A stretch of DNA of 64,000 nt, from assembly GCF_008386695.1 (NCBI RefSeq), contig NZ_VUOC01000001.1, positions 594,347-658,346 on the forward strand, in the 5' to 3' direction. The stretch is from Chitinophaga agrisoli. Lineage in GTDB: Bacteria > Bacteroidota > Bacteroidia > Chitinophagales > Chitinophagaceae. Below the pieces are notes generated by a model that saw nothing but the letters and a program-made list of their open reading frames with translations, searched no databases and was not told where the DNA came from. Made by a program: the position numbers and the translations under genes. Shown here piece by piece: positions 9,108 through 18,172 of this stretch (positions are counted from its first letter, which is position 1; each line of letters begins with the position of its first letter).

Positions 9108-11135
9108 ATGCATAAACCATTTTTACTGACAGGATTATTGATCTCATCTATGACTATGGCGCAGGATAAAATGACGCCCGAACAGCTCTGGCAGCTGGGC
9201 AGGGTAAGTGGCGAAACCATTACGGCTGATGGTAAGACCGTAATTTATGGCGTAACGCAATATAATATTGCAGAAAACAAAGGCGAAAAGAACCTGTATG
9301 CCATTCCCTTAACCGGCGGCCAGGCCAAACAGATCACCAACCAGCCCGGCGGCGAAAACGGCGCTACGGCCCTGGAAGGCCAAAAGATCGGCTACGCCTA
9401 TAAGGATCAATGGTGGGAAATGAATGCCGATGGCTCAGGAGCCGTACAAAAGACCAATGTGGAAGGCGGTTTGCAGAATATCCGCATCTCTCCTGATGGG
9501 AAACACATCCTTTTCTCCAAAGAGGTAAAGATCAAAAAAGTAAGCGGCAGTGATGTGTACCCGGATCTTCCCAAGTCCAATGTACAGATCTACGACAACC
9601 TTAACTACCGCCACTGGGATACCTGGGAAGACGGCAGCTTCCAGCACGTATTCTACGCTACCTATGATAATGGCCAGGTAGGCACGCCCGTGGATATCAT
9701 GGAGGGCGAAGCCTACGACTGTCCGCAAATGCCTTTTGGCGGCGCAGAAGACATGATCTGGAGCCCGGATAGCAAAAGCATTTTATATGTAAGCAAGAAA
9801 AAGTTGGGTAAAGACTACGCTACCAGCACCAACACAGATATTTACGAATATAACCTTGATTCCCGCAACACCCGCAACCTCAGCGAGGGCATGAAAGGCT
9901 ACGATGTTGCGCCAGCCTTTAGCCCGGATGGTAAATACCTGGCCTGGACCAGCATGGCGAATGACGGTTTTGAGGCAGATAAAAATGATATCGTTATACT
10001 GGACCGCAACAGCGGAAAGATCACCAACCTTACAAAAGACTGGGACGGCACCGCCTCCGCTATACGCTGGAGCAATGACGGTAAACAGCTGTTCTTCCTG
10101 GCCGTTGTAAAAGGCACAGAACACCTGCTGGAGATCACCCTTCAAAAAGATATAGCCGCTACCACGGCTAAGCATATACGGCAGATTACCAACGGCGATT
10201 TTGACGTAGCCGGTTTTGTAGGCCAGGCCGGCAATACCCTGGTAGTATCCCGTACGGATATGAACCACGCTACTGAGCTGTATACCATCACCCTGCCCAA
10301 AGGCGATATGCAGCCACTTACCGCCGTAAATAAAGCGGTATATGATAAAACTGCCATGTGCAAGGTGGAAAAACGCTGGATCAAGACCACAGACGGTAAG
10401 GATATGCTTACCTGGGTTATACTGCCGCCGGACTTTGATCCTGCCAAAAAATATCCCACCTTGTTGTACTGCCAGGGCGGCCCGCAGGCTGCTTTGTCAC
10501 AGTTCTATTCTTACCGCTGGAACTTCCAGCTCATTGCTTCCCAGGGTTATATTGTAGTGGCGCCCAACCGCCGCGGTATGCCAGGTCATGGCGTGGAATG
10601 GAATGCTGCTATCAGCAAAGACTGGGGCGGACAACCCATTCGCGATTACCTGAGCGCTATAGATGCTGTAAGCCAGGAGCCCTATGTAGATAAAAGCCGC
10701 CTGGGCGCTGTAGGCGCCAGCTACGGCGGATACTCCGTATACATGCTGGCAGGCGTGCATAATAACCGCTTCAAGACCTTTATTGCGCATGATGGCCTGT
10801 ATGACCTTAAAAGCTGGTACGGCACTACAGAGGAGCTGTGGTTTGCCAACTGGGATATAGGCGCCTGGTGGGATGCCGCCAATGCCAAAACCTACCAGGA
10901 GTTCAACCCCAGCAATTTTGCCAATAAATGGAACACCCCCATCCTGATCATCCAGGGCGGTATTGATTTCCGTGTACCAATAGAACAGGGCTTACAGGCC
11001 TTCCAGCTGGCGCAGCTGAAAGGTATTAAAAGCAAATTGCTGTATTTCCCGGACGAGAACCATTGGGTACTGAAAGTGCAGAATGCCCTGGTATGGCAAC
11101 GGGAGTTTTTCCAATGGCTAAAAGAGACTTTATAA
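9108..11135 (+). CDS. S9 family prolyl oligopeptidase/DPP-type peptidase, secreted
   Basis: A 675-residue protein with a short Sec signal peptide (about residues 1-18, ending MTMAQ). Residues ~40-390 are a WD40-like beta-propeller, shown by recurring SPDGKHILF/SPDGKYLAW/SNDGKQLFF units. The C-terminal alpha/beta hydrolase domain has GASYGGY with Ser538, GGIDFRVP with Asp620 and ENHWVL with His652, the full S9 triad. Propeller plus triad is the layout of dipeptidyl and acylaminoacyl peptidases that trim peptides in the periplasm. DPP4 or acylaminoacyl activity cannot be separated by eye. A 105-bp repeat element follows 33 bp downstream. Confidence 0.92.
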   Translation: MHKPFLLTGLLISSMTMAQDKMTPEQLWQLGRVSGETITADGKTVIYGVTQYNIAENKGEKNLYAIPLTGGQAKQITNQPGGENGATALEGQKIGYAYKDQWWEMNADGSGAVQKTNVEGGLQNIRISPDGKHILFSKEVKIKKVSGSDVYPDLPKSNVQIYDNLNYRHWDTWEDGSFQHVFYATYDNGQVGTPVDIMEGEAYDCPQMPFGGAEDMIWSPDSKSILYVSKKKLGKDYATSTNTDIYEYNLDSRNTRNLSEGMKGYDVAPAFSPDGKYLAWTSMANDGFEADKNDIVILDRNSGKITNLTKDWDGTASAIRWSNDGKQLFFLAVVKGTEHLLEITLQKDIAATTAKHIRQITNGDFDVAGFVGQAGNTLVVSRTDMNHATELYTITLPKGDMQPLTAVNKAVYDKTAMCKVEKRWIKTTDGKDMLTWVILPPDFDPAKKYPTLLYCQGGPQAALSQFYSYRWNFQLIASQGYIVVAPNRRGMPGHGVEWNAAISKDWGGQPIRDYLSAIDAVSQEPYVDKSRLGAVGASYGGYSVYMLAGVHNNRFKTFIAHDGLYDLKSWYGTTEELWFANWDIGAWWDAANAKTYQEFNPSNFANKWNTPILIIQGGIDFRVPIEQGLQAFQLAQLKGIKSKLLYFPDENHWVLKVQNALVWQREFFQWLKETL

Positions 11136-11168
11136 TAAACCCGGATGACCCGAAAGGCGCGTTAAACT

Positions 11169-11273
11169 GATACTATATTAACCAGGTGGCCTGGAGTCAT
11201 ATAAGCCTACCTGAAGCCTAGGTGGAACCTAGGAGAAGCCTTGGTAAGGCCAGATAAAATAGTATTACTAATC
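11169..11273 (+). repeat. 105-bp intergenic element, copy A (11-bp unit core)
   Basis: Its left end GATACTATATTAACCA is identical over 16 bp to the element at 50221-50324. The centre (11206-11249) is four 11-bp units: CCTACCTGAAG, CCTAGGTGGAA, CCTAGGAGAAG and CCTTGGTAAGG. The right end, ATAGTATTACTAATC, is a loose inverted version of the left end. It fills the spacer between the S9 peptidase and the enoyl-CoA hydratase. No coding capacity is apparent. Confidence 0.7.
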
Positions 11274-11309
11274 CACTTTTGGGTCATCCTACATTAAAAT
11301 CATACACCC

Positions 11310-12086
11310 ATGCACCATTTAACCCTTCATGTAGAAAACGGCATTGCCACTATTACCCTTAACCGCCCGGAAGTTTATAACGCCTTTAACGACCCGCTGA
11401 GTTATGAACTACAGGATGCCCTGAAACAGGCGGAAAAAGACGCCACTGTCAGAGCAGTTGTATTAACCGGCGCAGGCAAGGCTTTTTCCAGCGGCCAGGA
11501 CCTCAAAGCCTCTATGGAAGCCGGTACCCGCAGCTTCAGCGAGTCCCTGCACAAGCGGTATAATCCCATTATCCGGGGGATCCGCAATATGCCCAAACCC
11601 GTTATCTGTAAACTCAATGGTGTTGCCGCCGGCGCCGGCTGCTCCCTGGCCCTGGCCTGTGATATCATTATTGCCAGCGAAACAGCCACCCTTATAGAGA
11701 TCTTTGTGAATATAGCCCTGGTGCTGGATTCCGGCTCCTCTTATTTCCTGCCCCGTACCCTTGGTTACCACCGCGCATTTGAGCTGGCGACCAAAGCAAC
11801 CAAGCTTACCGCCCCGGAGGCCCTGCAACTGGGCCTGGTAAACAAAGTGGTGAAACCAGAGGAACTGGATGCCGCCGTACAGGCAGAGGCGGAGTTTTAC
11901 GCCAATGCGCCCACCAAAGCCATTGCGCTGATGAAAAAGATGCTCACCAAAGGCATGACGGAAGATCTGGATACCGTACTGGATTACGAAGCTTATTGTC
12001 AGGAAATAGCCGGCCGTTCTGCAGATAACAAGGAAGGGGTAACCGCGTTCATGGAGAAACGCAAACCGGTGTTTAAGGGTATGTAA
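11310..12086 (+). CDS. Enoyl-CoA hydratase/isomerase family protein (PaaG-like)
   Basis: A 258-residue crotonase-fold protein. The oxyanion-hole segments are GKAFSSGQDLKAS and NGVAAGAGCSLALACD. VNIALVLDSGSSYFLPR closely follows the pattern of PaaG, the 1,2-epoxyphenylacetyl-CoA isomerase, including the aspartate (LDSG) in place of the hydratase glutamate, which supports an isomerase rather than a plain hydratase. No other paa genes are near, so a phenylacetate role is inferred only from motif likeness. It is followed by a strong bidirectional terminator. Confidence 0.85.
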   Translation: MHHLTLHVENGIATITLNRPEVYNAFNDPLSYELQDALKQAEKDATVRAVVLTGAGKAFSSGQDLKASMEAGTRSFSESLHKRYNPIIRGIRNMPKPVICKLNGVAAGAGCSLALACDIIIASETATLIEIFVNIALVLDSGSSYFLPRTLGYHRAFELATKATKLTAPEALQLGLVNKVVKPEELDAAVQAEAEFYANAPTKAIALMKKMLTKGMTEDLDTVLDYEAYCQEIAGRSADNKEGVTAFMEKRKPVFKGM

Positions 12087-12088
12087 AT

Positions 12089-12134
12089 AAAAATGCTGAT
12101 GTGCTTATCTATAATTCGCACATCAGCATTTTTT
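12089..12134. terminator. Bidirectional terminator between converging genes
   Basis: A perfect 16-bp stem, AAAAATGCTGATGTGC (12089-12104) with its exact complement at 12118-12133, has T-runs in both directions. It serves the PaaG-like gene and the outer-membrane protein gene. The stem core TGCTGATGTGC also matches the octad repeat near 32.9 kb. Confidence 0.85.
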
Positions 12135-12153
12135 ATCAGAGATCAGCAGATCA

Positions 12154-12852
12154 TTACAAACCGCTAAACGCAATCCCGATAGAATACGGCCGTATATCCA
12201 CCAGGTTATTGCCGCCGGTATCTTTAAATAAAGGATTCAGATTATAAGACCCAAACAGGGCAATGTTACCCATACCTATACGAGCCGTAGCTGCATAACG
12301 CCAGGAGTTAAAGAAGCGTTTATTCGCTATCTTCTCCGTATTCTTAACGCCATCTATAGAATTCCTTTCTTTGGAGTGCGCATTCATAAGGGTACCCAAT
12401 TTTAAACCAATAGCCGCCTTGAAGCCTTTATTAGCATTATCCGGTACACTGCGCCAGCGCAATTCCAACGGAACCTCCAGGTAAGTGGTCGCTATCTTGT
12501 ATTTGCTGGGAGTCTGGTCTTCCGTGAACTTAGGCGCCGGGTTACCGGTTTCCGCCATATTCAGCACGTGATCCTTCAGGAATATGCCGCTTGTAGAGAC
12601 ACCAAGACCCGCCGCCAGACTCAGATTCGTCTTTTTGATAGGAAAATCATACATAAAAGCCACGCTAAAACCACGGTTTAAGCCGGTGCTCACACTATCT
12701 GGCCGGCTGGCCCAACCATCATAGGAGAGCGATACCACCAAAAAGTCCCGGGAGCGGGAAACGGAATTCATAGCCTTATCCATGGCGCCCTGCTGGGCAA
12801 AAACACTCAACGAGCAAACCATCAACCCTAAGGCGAAAAATATTTTTTTCAT
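12154..12852 (-). CDS. Outer-membrane beta-barrel protein (OMP_b-brl/PorT-like)
   Basis: A 232-residue protein with a Sec signal peptide (residues 1-19, ending SVFAQ). The rest alternates polar and hydrophobic residues in short strands separated by glycine and asparagine turns (for example GFSVAFMYDFP, YLEVPLELRWRS, FKAAIGLKLG), and ends in an aromatic/hydrophobic strand SIGIAFSGL, as 8-stranded barrel proteins do. This resembles the beta-barrel families common in Bacteroidota whose function is mostly unknown. It is a single-gene unit converging on the PaaG-like gene. Confidence 0.75.
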   Translation of the reverse strand: MKKIFFALGLMVCSLSVFAQQGAMDKAMNSVSRSRDFLVVSLSYDGWASRPDSVSTGLNRGFSVAFMYDFPIKKTNLSLAAGLGVSTSGIFLKDHVLNMAETGNPAPKFTEDQTPSKYKIATTYLEVPLELRWRSVPDNANKGFKAAIGLKLGTLMNAHSKERNSIDGVKNTEKIANKRFFNSWRYAATARIGMGNIALFGSYNLNPLFKDTGGNNLVDIRPYSIGIAFSGL

Positions 12853-13027
12853 AAAATTTATAACGGCTTAAGAAAAAGAATATTAGGCAAATCTAATGGA
12901 ATTAGGAATAAAACAAAGAGTAAAAGCATTAAAAAAATAATCATACAGCCGGGCTTTCAGTCAACAATTTGGCCCCTACAGGTGTAAATTATCGTTTCTA
13001 TCCACCGCATGTTATGAAATACCCGGC

Positions 13028-15145
13028 ATGAAGCTGCTCACAAAACCTGTCCTCATCCTGCTCATCCTCAGCGCAGCAGGCTTTACCTGGCTGTCGCTCA
13101 GCGCCCGGATCCCCCTCGTTATGGGTATCTGTATGTATCTGCCCTTCCTGGTAGCCCTGCTTTGGCTAAACCGCGATATGCAGCTGCTCAGGCAAACCGA
13201 TATCAAGCTGCGTAAAAGCGAGCAGCAGTACAGGCGCCTTATCCAAACTTCTCATGTGTTGATGTATACCTGTAACCGGGGCGGCTATTTTACCTTTATC
13301 AGTAAACATGCCGCGGCTATGACCGGTTATACGGACCGTGAGCTGCTGGGCCAGCACTACTCCATGACCCTGGATAAGACCACTTTTAACCGACTCAAGG
13401 ATTTTTACATTAAACAGGCGGCCAGCAATGTGCCCGTTACCTACCAGGAGTTCGAGATCATTACCAAAAGCGGGGAACGTAAATGGGTAGAGCAGGAAAC
13501 CATTATCCAGTATAAAGAAGGAGTGATGATAGGCTACCAATGCCTGGTAAAGGATATTTCAGAAAGGGTACGCCATGAGCAGGAGCTGGTCGATGCCCGC
13601 ATGGAAGCAGAAGAGGCCAAGCGCCAGCAGGAGATGTTCCTGGCCAATATGAGCCATGAGATCCGTACGCCCATGAACGGTATCATTGGTATGACCAACC
13701 TGCTGCTCAATACCCCGCTATCCCCGGAACAGCAGGAGTACATCCAGGCCACCCGCCAGTCTGCCAACAACCTCCTGGCTGTTATAAACGAGATCCTGGA
13801 CTTCTCCAAGATCCGCTCCGGCAAAATGGCCCTGGAACAGATAGCCTTTAACCTGCGGGAAGCTATCGATAAAACCTTGTTCCCCCTGCAACTGCAGGCG
13901 CAACAGAAAGGGTTGCAATTCTCCCATGAGATAGCGGAAGAGATCCCGGACCACCTGCTGGGCGATCCTACCCGTCTTGGCCAGGTGCTGGTCAACCTGG
14001 TGGAAAATGCGATCAAATTTACCCCCGCTGGCGCTATTCACCTGCATTGCCGGCTGCTGGAGACCAATAATACCCAGGTACGTATATACTTTGAAGTAAG
14101 CGATACCGGCATTGGCATAGCGGAAGATAAGCTGGCCATGATCTTCGACAGCTTTACCCAATCCAATGCCGCCCATACCCGCCATTACGGCGGTACCGGC
14201 CTGGGGCTGGCCATTACCAGGGAGCTGGTGACCCTGCTGGGCGGAGTTATTCATGTGGAGAGCCGGCAGGGACAAGGCTCCTCTTTCTTTTTTGAACTGG
14301 TCTTTAACAAGAACCCATTCCTGTACGAGCCCTTACCGGCAGCCTCCGCCCCGGCTTCTTCCCTGCCCCTGGTATTGCAGGGCAGAACCCTGCTGGTGGC
14401 AGAAGATAACCCCATTAATCAGCAGGTGGCGCTCAAAACGCTCAGCAAAGCCGGCGCCGCGGTAGATATTGCCGTTAATGGCAGGGAAGTGCTCCAGCAC
14501 CTGCAGCATAAACAGTACGACTGTATCATTATGGATATACAGATGCCCGAAATGGATGGCTACAGCACCACCCGGCGGCTGCGTACCCAGGGCGTTACCA
14601 CCCCGGTAATTGCCATGACGGCCGCCGCCATAAAAGGGGAGCGGGAAAAATGCCTGCAATCCGGCATGAATGATTATATCTCCAAACCTTTTGTGCCGGA
14701 AGAGCTGTTTATGAAGATCTTAGACAACCTGGGCAGCCCCGTTACCATCCAGTTACGTACGCACGATACCGTGATCCCGGATGAACAGCCGGATCTTCTT
14801 CCGCAGAATGTGGTAAATTTTAACAAGCTCCGTAGCCTGTTGTTCAACGATATCCCGTATATAAAAGAAACATTGCGTGAGTTTCTGCAGCTGGCGCCCC
14901 GGAATATCCAGGAATTAGAGACGGCCGCCACCGGGCAGGATTGGAAACAGGTGGCATTTTTAGCCCACCGGCTTAAGTCCAGCCTGGGTATTGTGCCGGT
15001 TACGAATGCCCTGGAAATTACCCAGGAGCTGGAACAGGCCGCCAGAAACGCCGCCGCCACCGTGATCACGGCTAAACTGCAGGAACTGAGCGCTTTATTA
15101 ACTAACGCGTGTAAAGAGATTGCCCGTAAAGTGGACCAGTTGTAA
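13028..15145 (+). CDS. Hybrid sensor histidine kinase with PAS, REC and Hpt domains
   Basis: A 705-residue protein. Two N-terminal membrane segments (about residues 6-25 and 28-47) have almost no periplasmic loop between them. A PAS domain (about 62-180; [16 protein letters not shown]) is followed by a HisKA domain with [11 protein letters not shown] (His210), a HATPase domain with [10 protein letters not shown] and [10 protein letters not shown], a receiver domain with [12 protein letters not shown] (Asp503), and a C-terminal Hpt with AHRLKSSLG (His647). This is a complete intramolecular His-Asp-His phosphorelay; a separate response regulator is needed for output and none is adjacent. A second hybrid kinase follows 30 bp later, probably in the same transcript. 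Confidence 0.93.
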   Translation: MKLLTKPVLILLILSAAGFTWLSLSARIPLVMGICMYLPFLVALLWLNRDMQLLRQTDIKLRKSEQQYRRLIQTSHVLMYTCNRGGYFTFISKHAAAMTGYTDRELLGQHYSMTLDKTTFNRLKDFYIKQAASNVPVTYQEFEIITKSGERKWVEQETIIQYKEGVMIGYQCLVKDISERVRHEQELVDARMEAEEAKRQQEMFLANMSHEIRTPMNGIIGMTNLLLNTPLSPEQQEYIQATRQSANNLLAVINEILDFSKIRSGKMALEQIAFNLREAIDKTLFPLQLQAQQKGLQFSHEIAEEIPDHLLGDPTRLGQVLVNLVENAIKFTPAGAIHLHCRLLETNNTQVRIYFEVSDTGIGIAEDKLAMIFDSFTQSNAAHTRHYGGTGLGLAITRELVTLLGGVIHVESRQGQGSSFFFELVFNKNPFLYEPLPAASAPASSLPLVLQGRTLLVAEDNPINQQVALKTLSKAGAAVDIAVNGREVLQHLQHKQYDCIIMDIQMPEMDGYSTTRRLRTQGVTTPVIAMTAAAIKGEREKCLQSGMNDYISKPFVPEELFMKILDNLGSPVTIQLRTHDTVIPDEQPDLLPQNVVNFNKLRSLLFNDIPYIKETLREFLQLAPRNIQELETAATGQDWKQVAFLAHRLKSSLGIVPVTNALEITQELEQAARNAAATVITAKLQELSALLTNACKEIARKVDQL

Positions 15146-15175
15146 GCGTGCTACTTTGCCCCTAAATTTACCTAT

Positions 15176-18169
15176 ATGGAGCGATTGAGAAATATGCTAC
15201 TCGCTTTATCCATGCTGCTGAAAAAATGGATGCTTCCGCTCAAAAGCAGCGCCGTACTCTTCTACCTGTTAATGCTAACCTTGTTTGCCTGGCTGGCCTG
15301 GTATACCGTAGACCTTACCCTGCAGCTTGCAGATAACAACCGCCAACTGCATACCCTGGCAGAAAAACAACGCCATATCCGCACCGTACAGGTGTCTTTT
15401 TACCAGCTGGAAACAGGCGTGCAACGGTTTATCCTCACCGGTAATGCCACCCACCTGGATGCCGCCCCCCAGCAGACCGCCAGCCTCTACACCGCCCTGG
15501 ACGAGATCAGCCATCTTTCCCAGGACGATCATCTGCAGCTCCAAACAGTTGCCACTATAAAAAACGGGGTCATCCGGCAGCTGGCCCACCAGCAGCAATA
15601 TATACAGCAACGTTACAAAGCCGGCAACAGCGGTCAGCAGATAGCTATGCTGCCGGTAGACAATACCGTGGATGAACTGCTGACCAACCTGCTGGAGCAA
15701 ACCCGCACGGGCATTCTCGCCGCCGGGGACCGGCAAACCTTTTATACAAGCCGGCTGCGGCTGCCCCTGCTGTTAGGGGGACTCATCACCCTGCTCACCT
15801 TACTGGCCAACCGTTCCTACCGCAAACGCAACCGCACCCTCCAGGATACTATGGCCCGCCGGGAAAAACGCTTCCGCAGCTTTATAGAGGAAGCGCAGGT
15901 AATGATGTTCATCGCTGACCTGAACGGCAATTTCACCTACGTAAATAAAAAGCTGGCAGAAACCAGCGGCTATACCCGCGAGGAGCTGATAGGCCGGCAT
16001 TACAGCATTTTCCTGGACGCAGATACCGTAGAACGCCTCCGTATTGCCTACACGGAACAATACGTTTATAATAAACCCCATACCAACCATGAATTCCTGT
16101 GCACCGTTAAAACCGGCGAACGGAAATGGGTGGAGCAGCACCTGACCCTTTACCGGGAAAACGGGGTGGTAAAAGGGTTCCAGGCCATCGTAAAAGATAT
16201 CCATGAGCAAAAACAGCTAAAGCTGGAAATGGAACGGCTGGCGGCAAGGCAAAAAGAAACACAATCCCGCCTGCAGGCTATCCTGGATTACTCTACTTCC
16301 ATCATATTCATAAAAGACCTGCAGGGCCGCTACCTGCTGGCCAACAAACCTTTTGAAGAGATCAACAACCTGGAGCCCGGAACTGCCATCGGCTATACTG
16401 ACCAGGACCTTGCCAGCAACGGCGCTACAAAATCCGGCAACAGCGACCATGTGGTATTTGAAAAACAGCAACCCCTTAAGGTAATAGAGACCGTTACCGT
16501 AAACGGTGCGGAACGGCACATCTTTATGAGCCGTTTTCCCTTGTTTAACAGCGACCAGGAAATGTTTGGCATCTGCGGTATAGGCATGGACATTACAGAG
16601 CGCGTTATCTATGAACGGGAAGTGATCGCCGCCAGGAAAATGGCGGAAGACGCCAAACAAGTACAGGAAATGTTCATGGCCAATATGAGCCACGAAATAC
16701 GTACGCCCATCAACGGTATCATGGGTATGGCCTACCTGCTGGATAGAAGCCCGGTAAATACCCGGCAACAGGAGTACCTGGATGGTATTAAGGACGCCTC
16801 CCGCAACCTGCTGGTGATCATCAATGATATACTGGACTTCTCCAAAATGCAGGCAGGCAAGATGGTGCTGGAAAAAGTCCGCATCAATATCCCCAGCCTG
16901 GTGGCCAAGGAAGTAATGCGCTTAAAACCCCAGGCAGATAAAAAAGGCGTACACCTGTCTTATTATACAGACGAGCGCATTCCCGCCAGCCTTACCGGCG
17001 ATGCTGTACGCATCAGCCAGATCCTGGGTAACCTCATAGATAACGCCATTAAGTTCACCGCCCAGGGCAGCGTTAAGGTAACAGCCCGTTTACTGGAAAC
17101 AGACGATCACAATAATACCCATGTGGGCTTTGAAGTACAGGATACCGGCATAGGCATACCGGCAGAAAAGCAGGAAATGATCTTTGAAAGTTTTACCCAA
17201 ACCAGTGCGGAAAATACCCGCCGCTATGGCGGTACCGGTCTGGGACTGGCCATCTGCAAGGCATTGGTGACCATGCAGGGTGGCTATATCGCCGTTAAAA
17301 GCACCGTTAGTAAAGGCGCTACTTTTTATGTGGAGATCCCTTTCTGCAGCCATGCGGATGCGGAACAGGAGCAGGAAACCCATGCAGGCCCCATACCAGA
17401 GAACCTGCTCTTGGGCAAAAAACTGCTGCTGGCAGAAGATAATACCCTTAATCAAAAAGTAGCCTATTACCTGCTGCAACAGGCCGGCGCCAGCGTAGAT
17501 ATTGCGGATAATGGCAGGATAGCCCTGCAACGCGTACTGGAAACCAACTATGATTGTGTGCTGATGGATATACAGATGCCGGAAATGGACGGCTACCAGA
17601 CCACTACCCTCATCCGGCAAACAGGCAGCGATATTCCCATTATCGCTATGACAGCTTCCGCCATTGCCGGCGAAGAGGAGAAATGCCTCAAGGCCGGCAT
17701 GAATGATTATGTTTCCAAACCCTTTACGCCGGAAGTACTTTTCAATAAGATCTTACAAAGCACCGGCACGCCGGTAACCGCTATACGACCTGCAGCGCCT
17801 GTCAATGGGCATACCGCGCCGGAGGGCCTTACAGATCTCCATTACCTGCATACCCTTTTAAAGGACGATACAATATATGTGCGGGAACTGCTGCAGGATT
17901 TTCACGATACGCTGCCCGGCATTATCGAAGAACTGGAGCAGGCCGCTGCGCTGGAGCAGTGGGAGCTGATCCACTACCTCGTACACCGCCTTAAATCCAG
18001 CCTTAGCATTGTACGTATCCCCACCGCTATGGAACTGGCCGGCACGCTGGAAGAAAATGCCCTGGGCAGGCAACATCTTAATACGTTGGCAGCCCAGGTA
18101 CATCAGCTTACGGCCATCCTGCGGGAGGCCTGTAAAGAAGTAGCGATGGAAATAGAGAATATCACCTAA
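15176..18169 (+). CDS. Hybrid sensor histidine kinase with CHASE3-like, two PAS, REC and Hpt domains
   Basis: A 997-residue protein. One membrane segment near residue 25-48 and another near 195-212 enclose a helical periplasmic domain (YQLETGVQRFILTGN), which looks like CHASE3. Two PAS domains follow (about 235-350 and 365-475), then HisKA with [11 protein letters not shown] (His506), HATPase with [12 protein letters not shown] with [12 protein letters not shown] (Asp798) and Hpt with VHRLKSSLS (His937). It shares domain order and close sequence with the kinase just upstream, so the two arose by duplication. It ends 3 bp from the converging Kdp-type kinase. The signal sensed and the output partner are unknown. 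Confidence 0.93.
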   Translation: MERLRNMLLALSMLLKKWMLPLKSSAVLFYLLMLTLFAWLAWYTVDLTLQLADNNRQLHTLAEKQRHIRTVQVSFYQLETGVQRFILTGNATHLDAAPQQTASLYTALDEISHLSQDDHLQLQTVATIKNGVIRQLAHQQQYIQQRYKAGNSGQQIAMLPVDNTVDELLTNLLEQTRTGILAAGDRQTFYTSRLRLPLLLGGLITLLTLLANRSYRKRNRTLQDTMARREKRFRSFIEEAQVMMFIADLNGNFTYVNKKLAETSGYTREELIGRHYSIFLDADTVERLRIAYTEQYVYNKPHTNHEFLCTVKTGERKWVEQHLTLYRENGVVKGFQAIVKDIHEQKQLKLEMERLAARQKETQSRLQAILDYSTSIIFIKDLQGRYLLANKPFEEINNLEPGTAIGYTDQDLASNGATKSGNSDHVVFEKQQPLKVIETVTVNGAERHIFMSRFPLFNSDQEMFGICGIGMDITERVIYEREVIAARKMAEDAKQVQEMFMANMSHEIRTPINGIMGMAYLLDRSPVNTRQQEYLDGIKDASRNLLVIINDILDFSKMQAGKMVLEKVRINIPSLVAKEVMRLKPQADKKGVHLSYYTDERIPASLTGDAVRISQILGNLIDNAIKFTAQGSVKVTARLLETDDHNNTHVGFEVQDTGIGIPAEKQEMIFESFTQTSAENTRRYGGTGLGLAICKALVTMQGGYIAVKSTVSKGATFYVEIPFCSHADAEQEQETHAGPIPENLLLGKKLLLAEDNTLNQKVAYYLLQQAGASVDIADNGRIALQRVLETNYDCVLMDIQMPEMDGYQTTTLIRQTGSDIPIIAMTASAIAGEEEKCLKAGMNDYVSKPFTPEVLFNKILQSTGTPVTAIRPAAPVNGHTAPEGLTDLHYLHTLLKDDTIYVRELLQDFHDTLPGIIEELEQAAALEQWELIHYLVHRLKSSLSIVRIPTAMELAGTLEENALGRQHLNTLAAQVHQLTAILREACKEVAMEIENIT

Positions 18170-18172
18170 CCA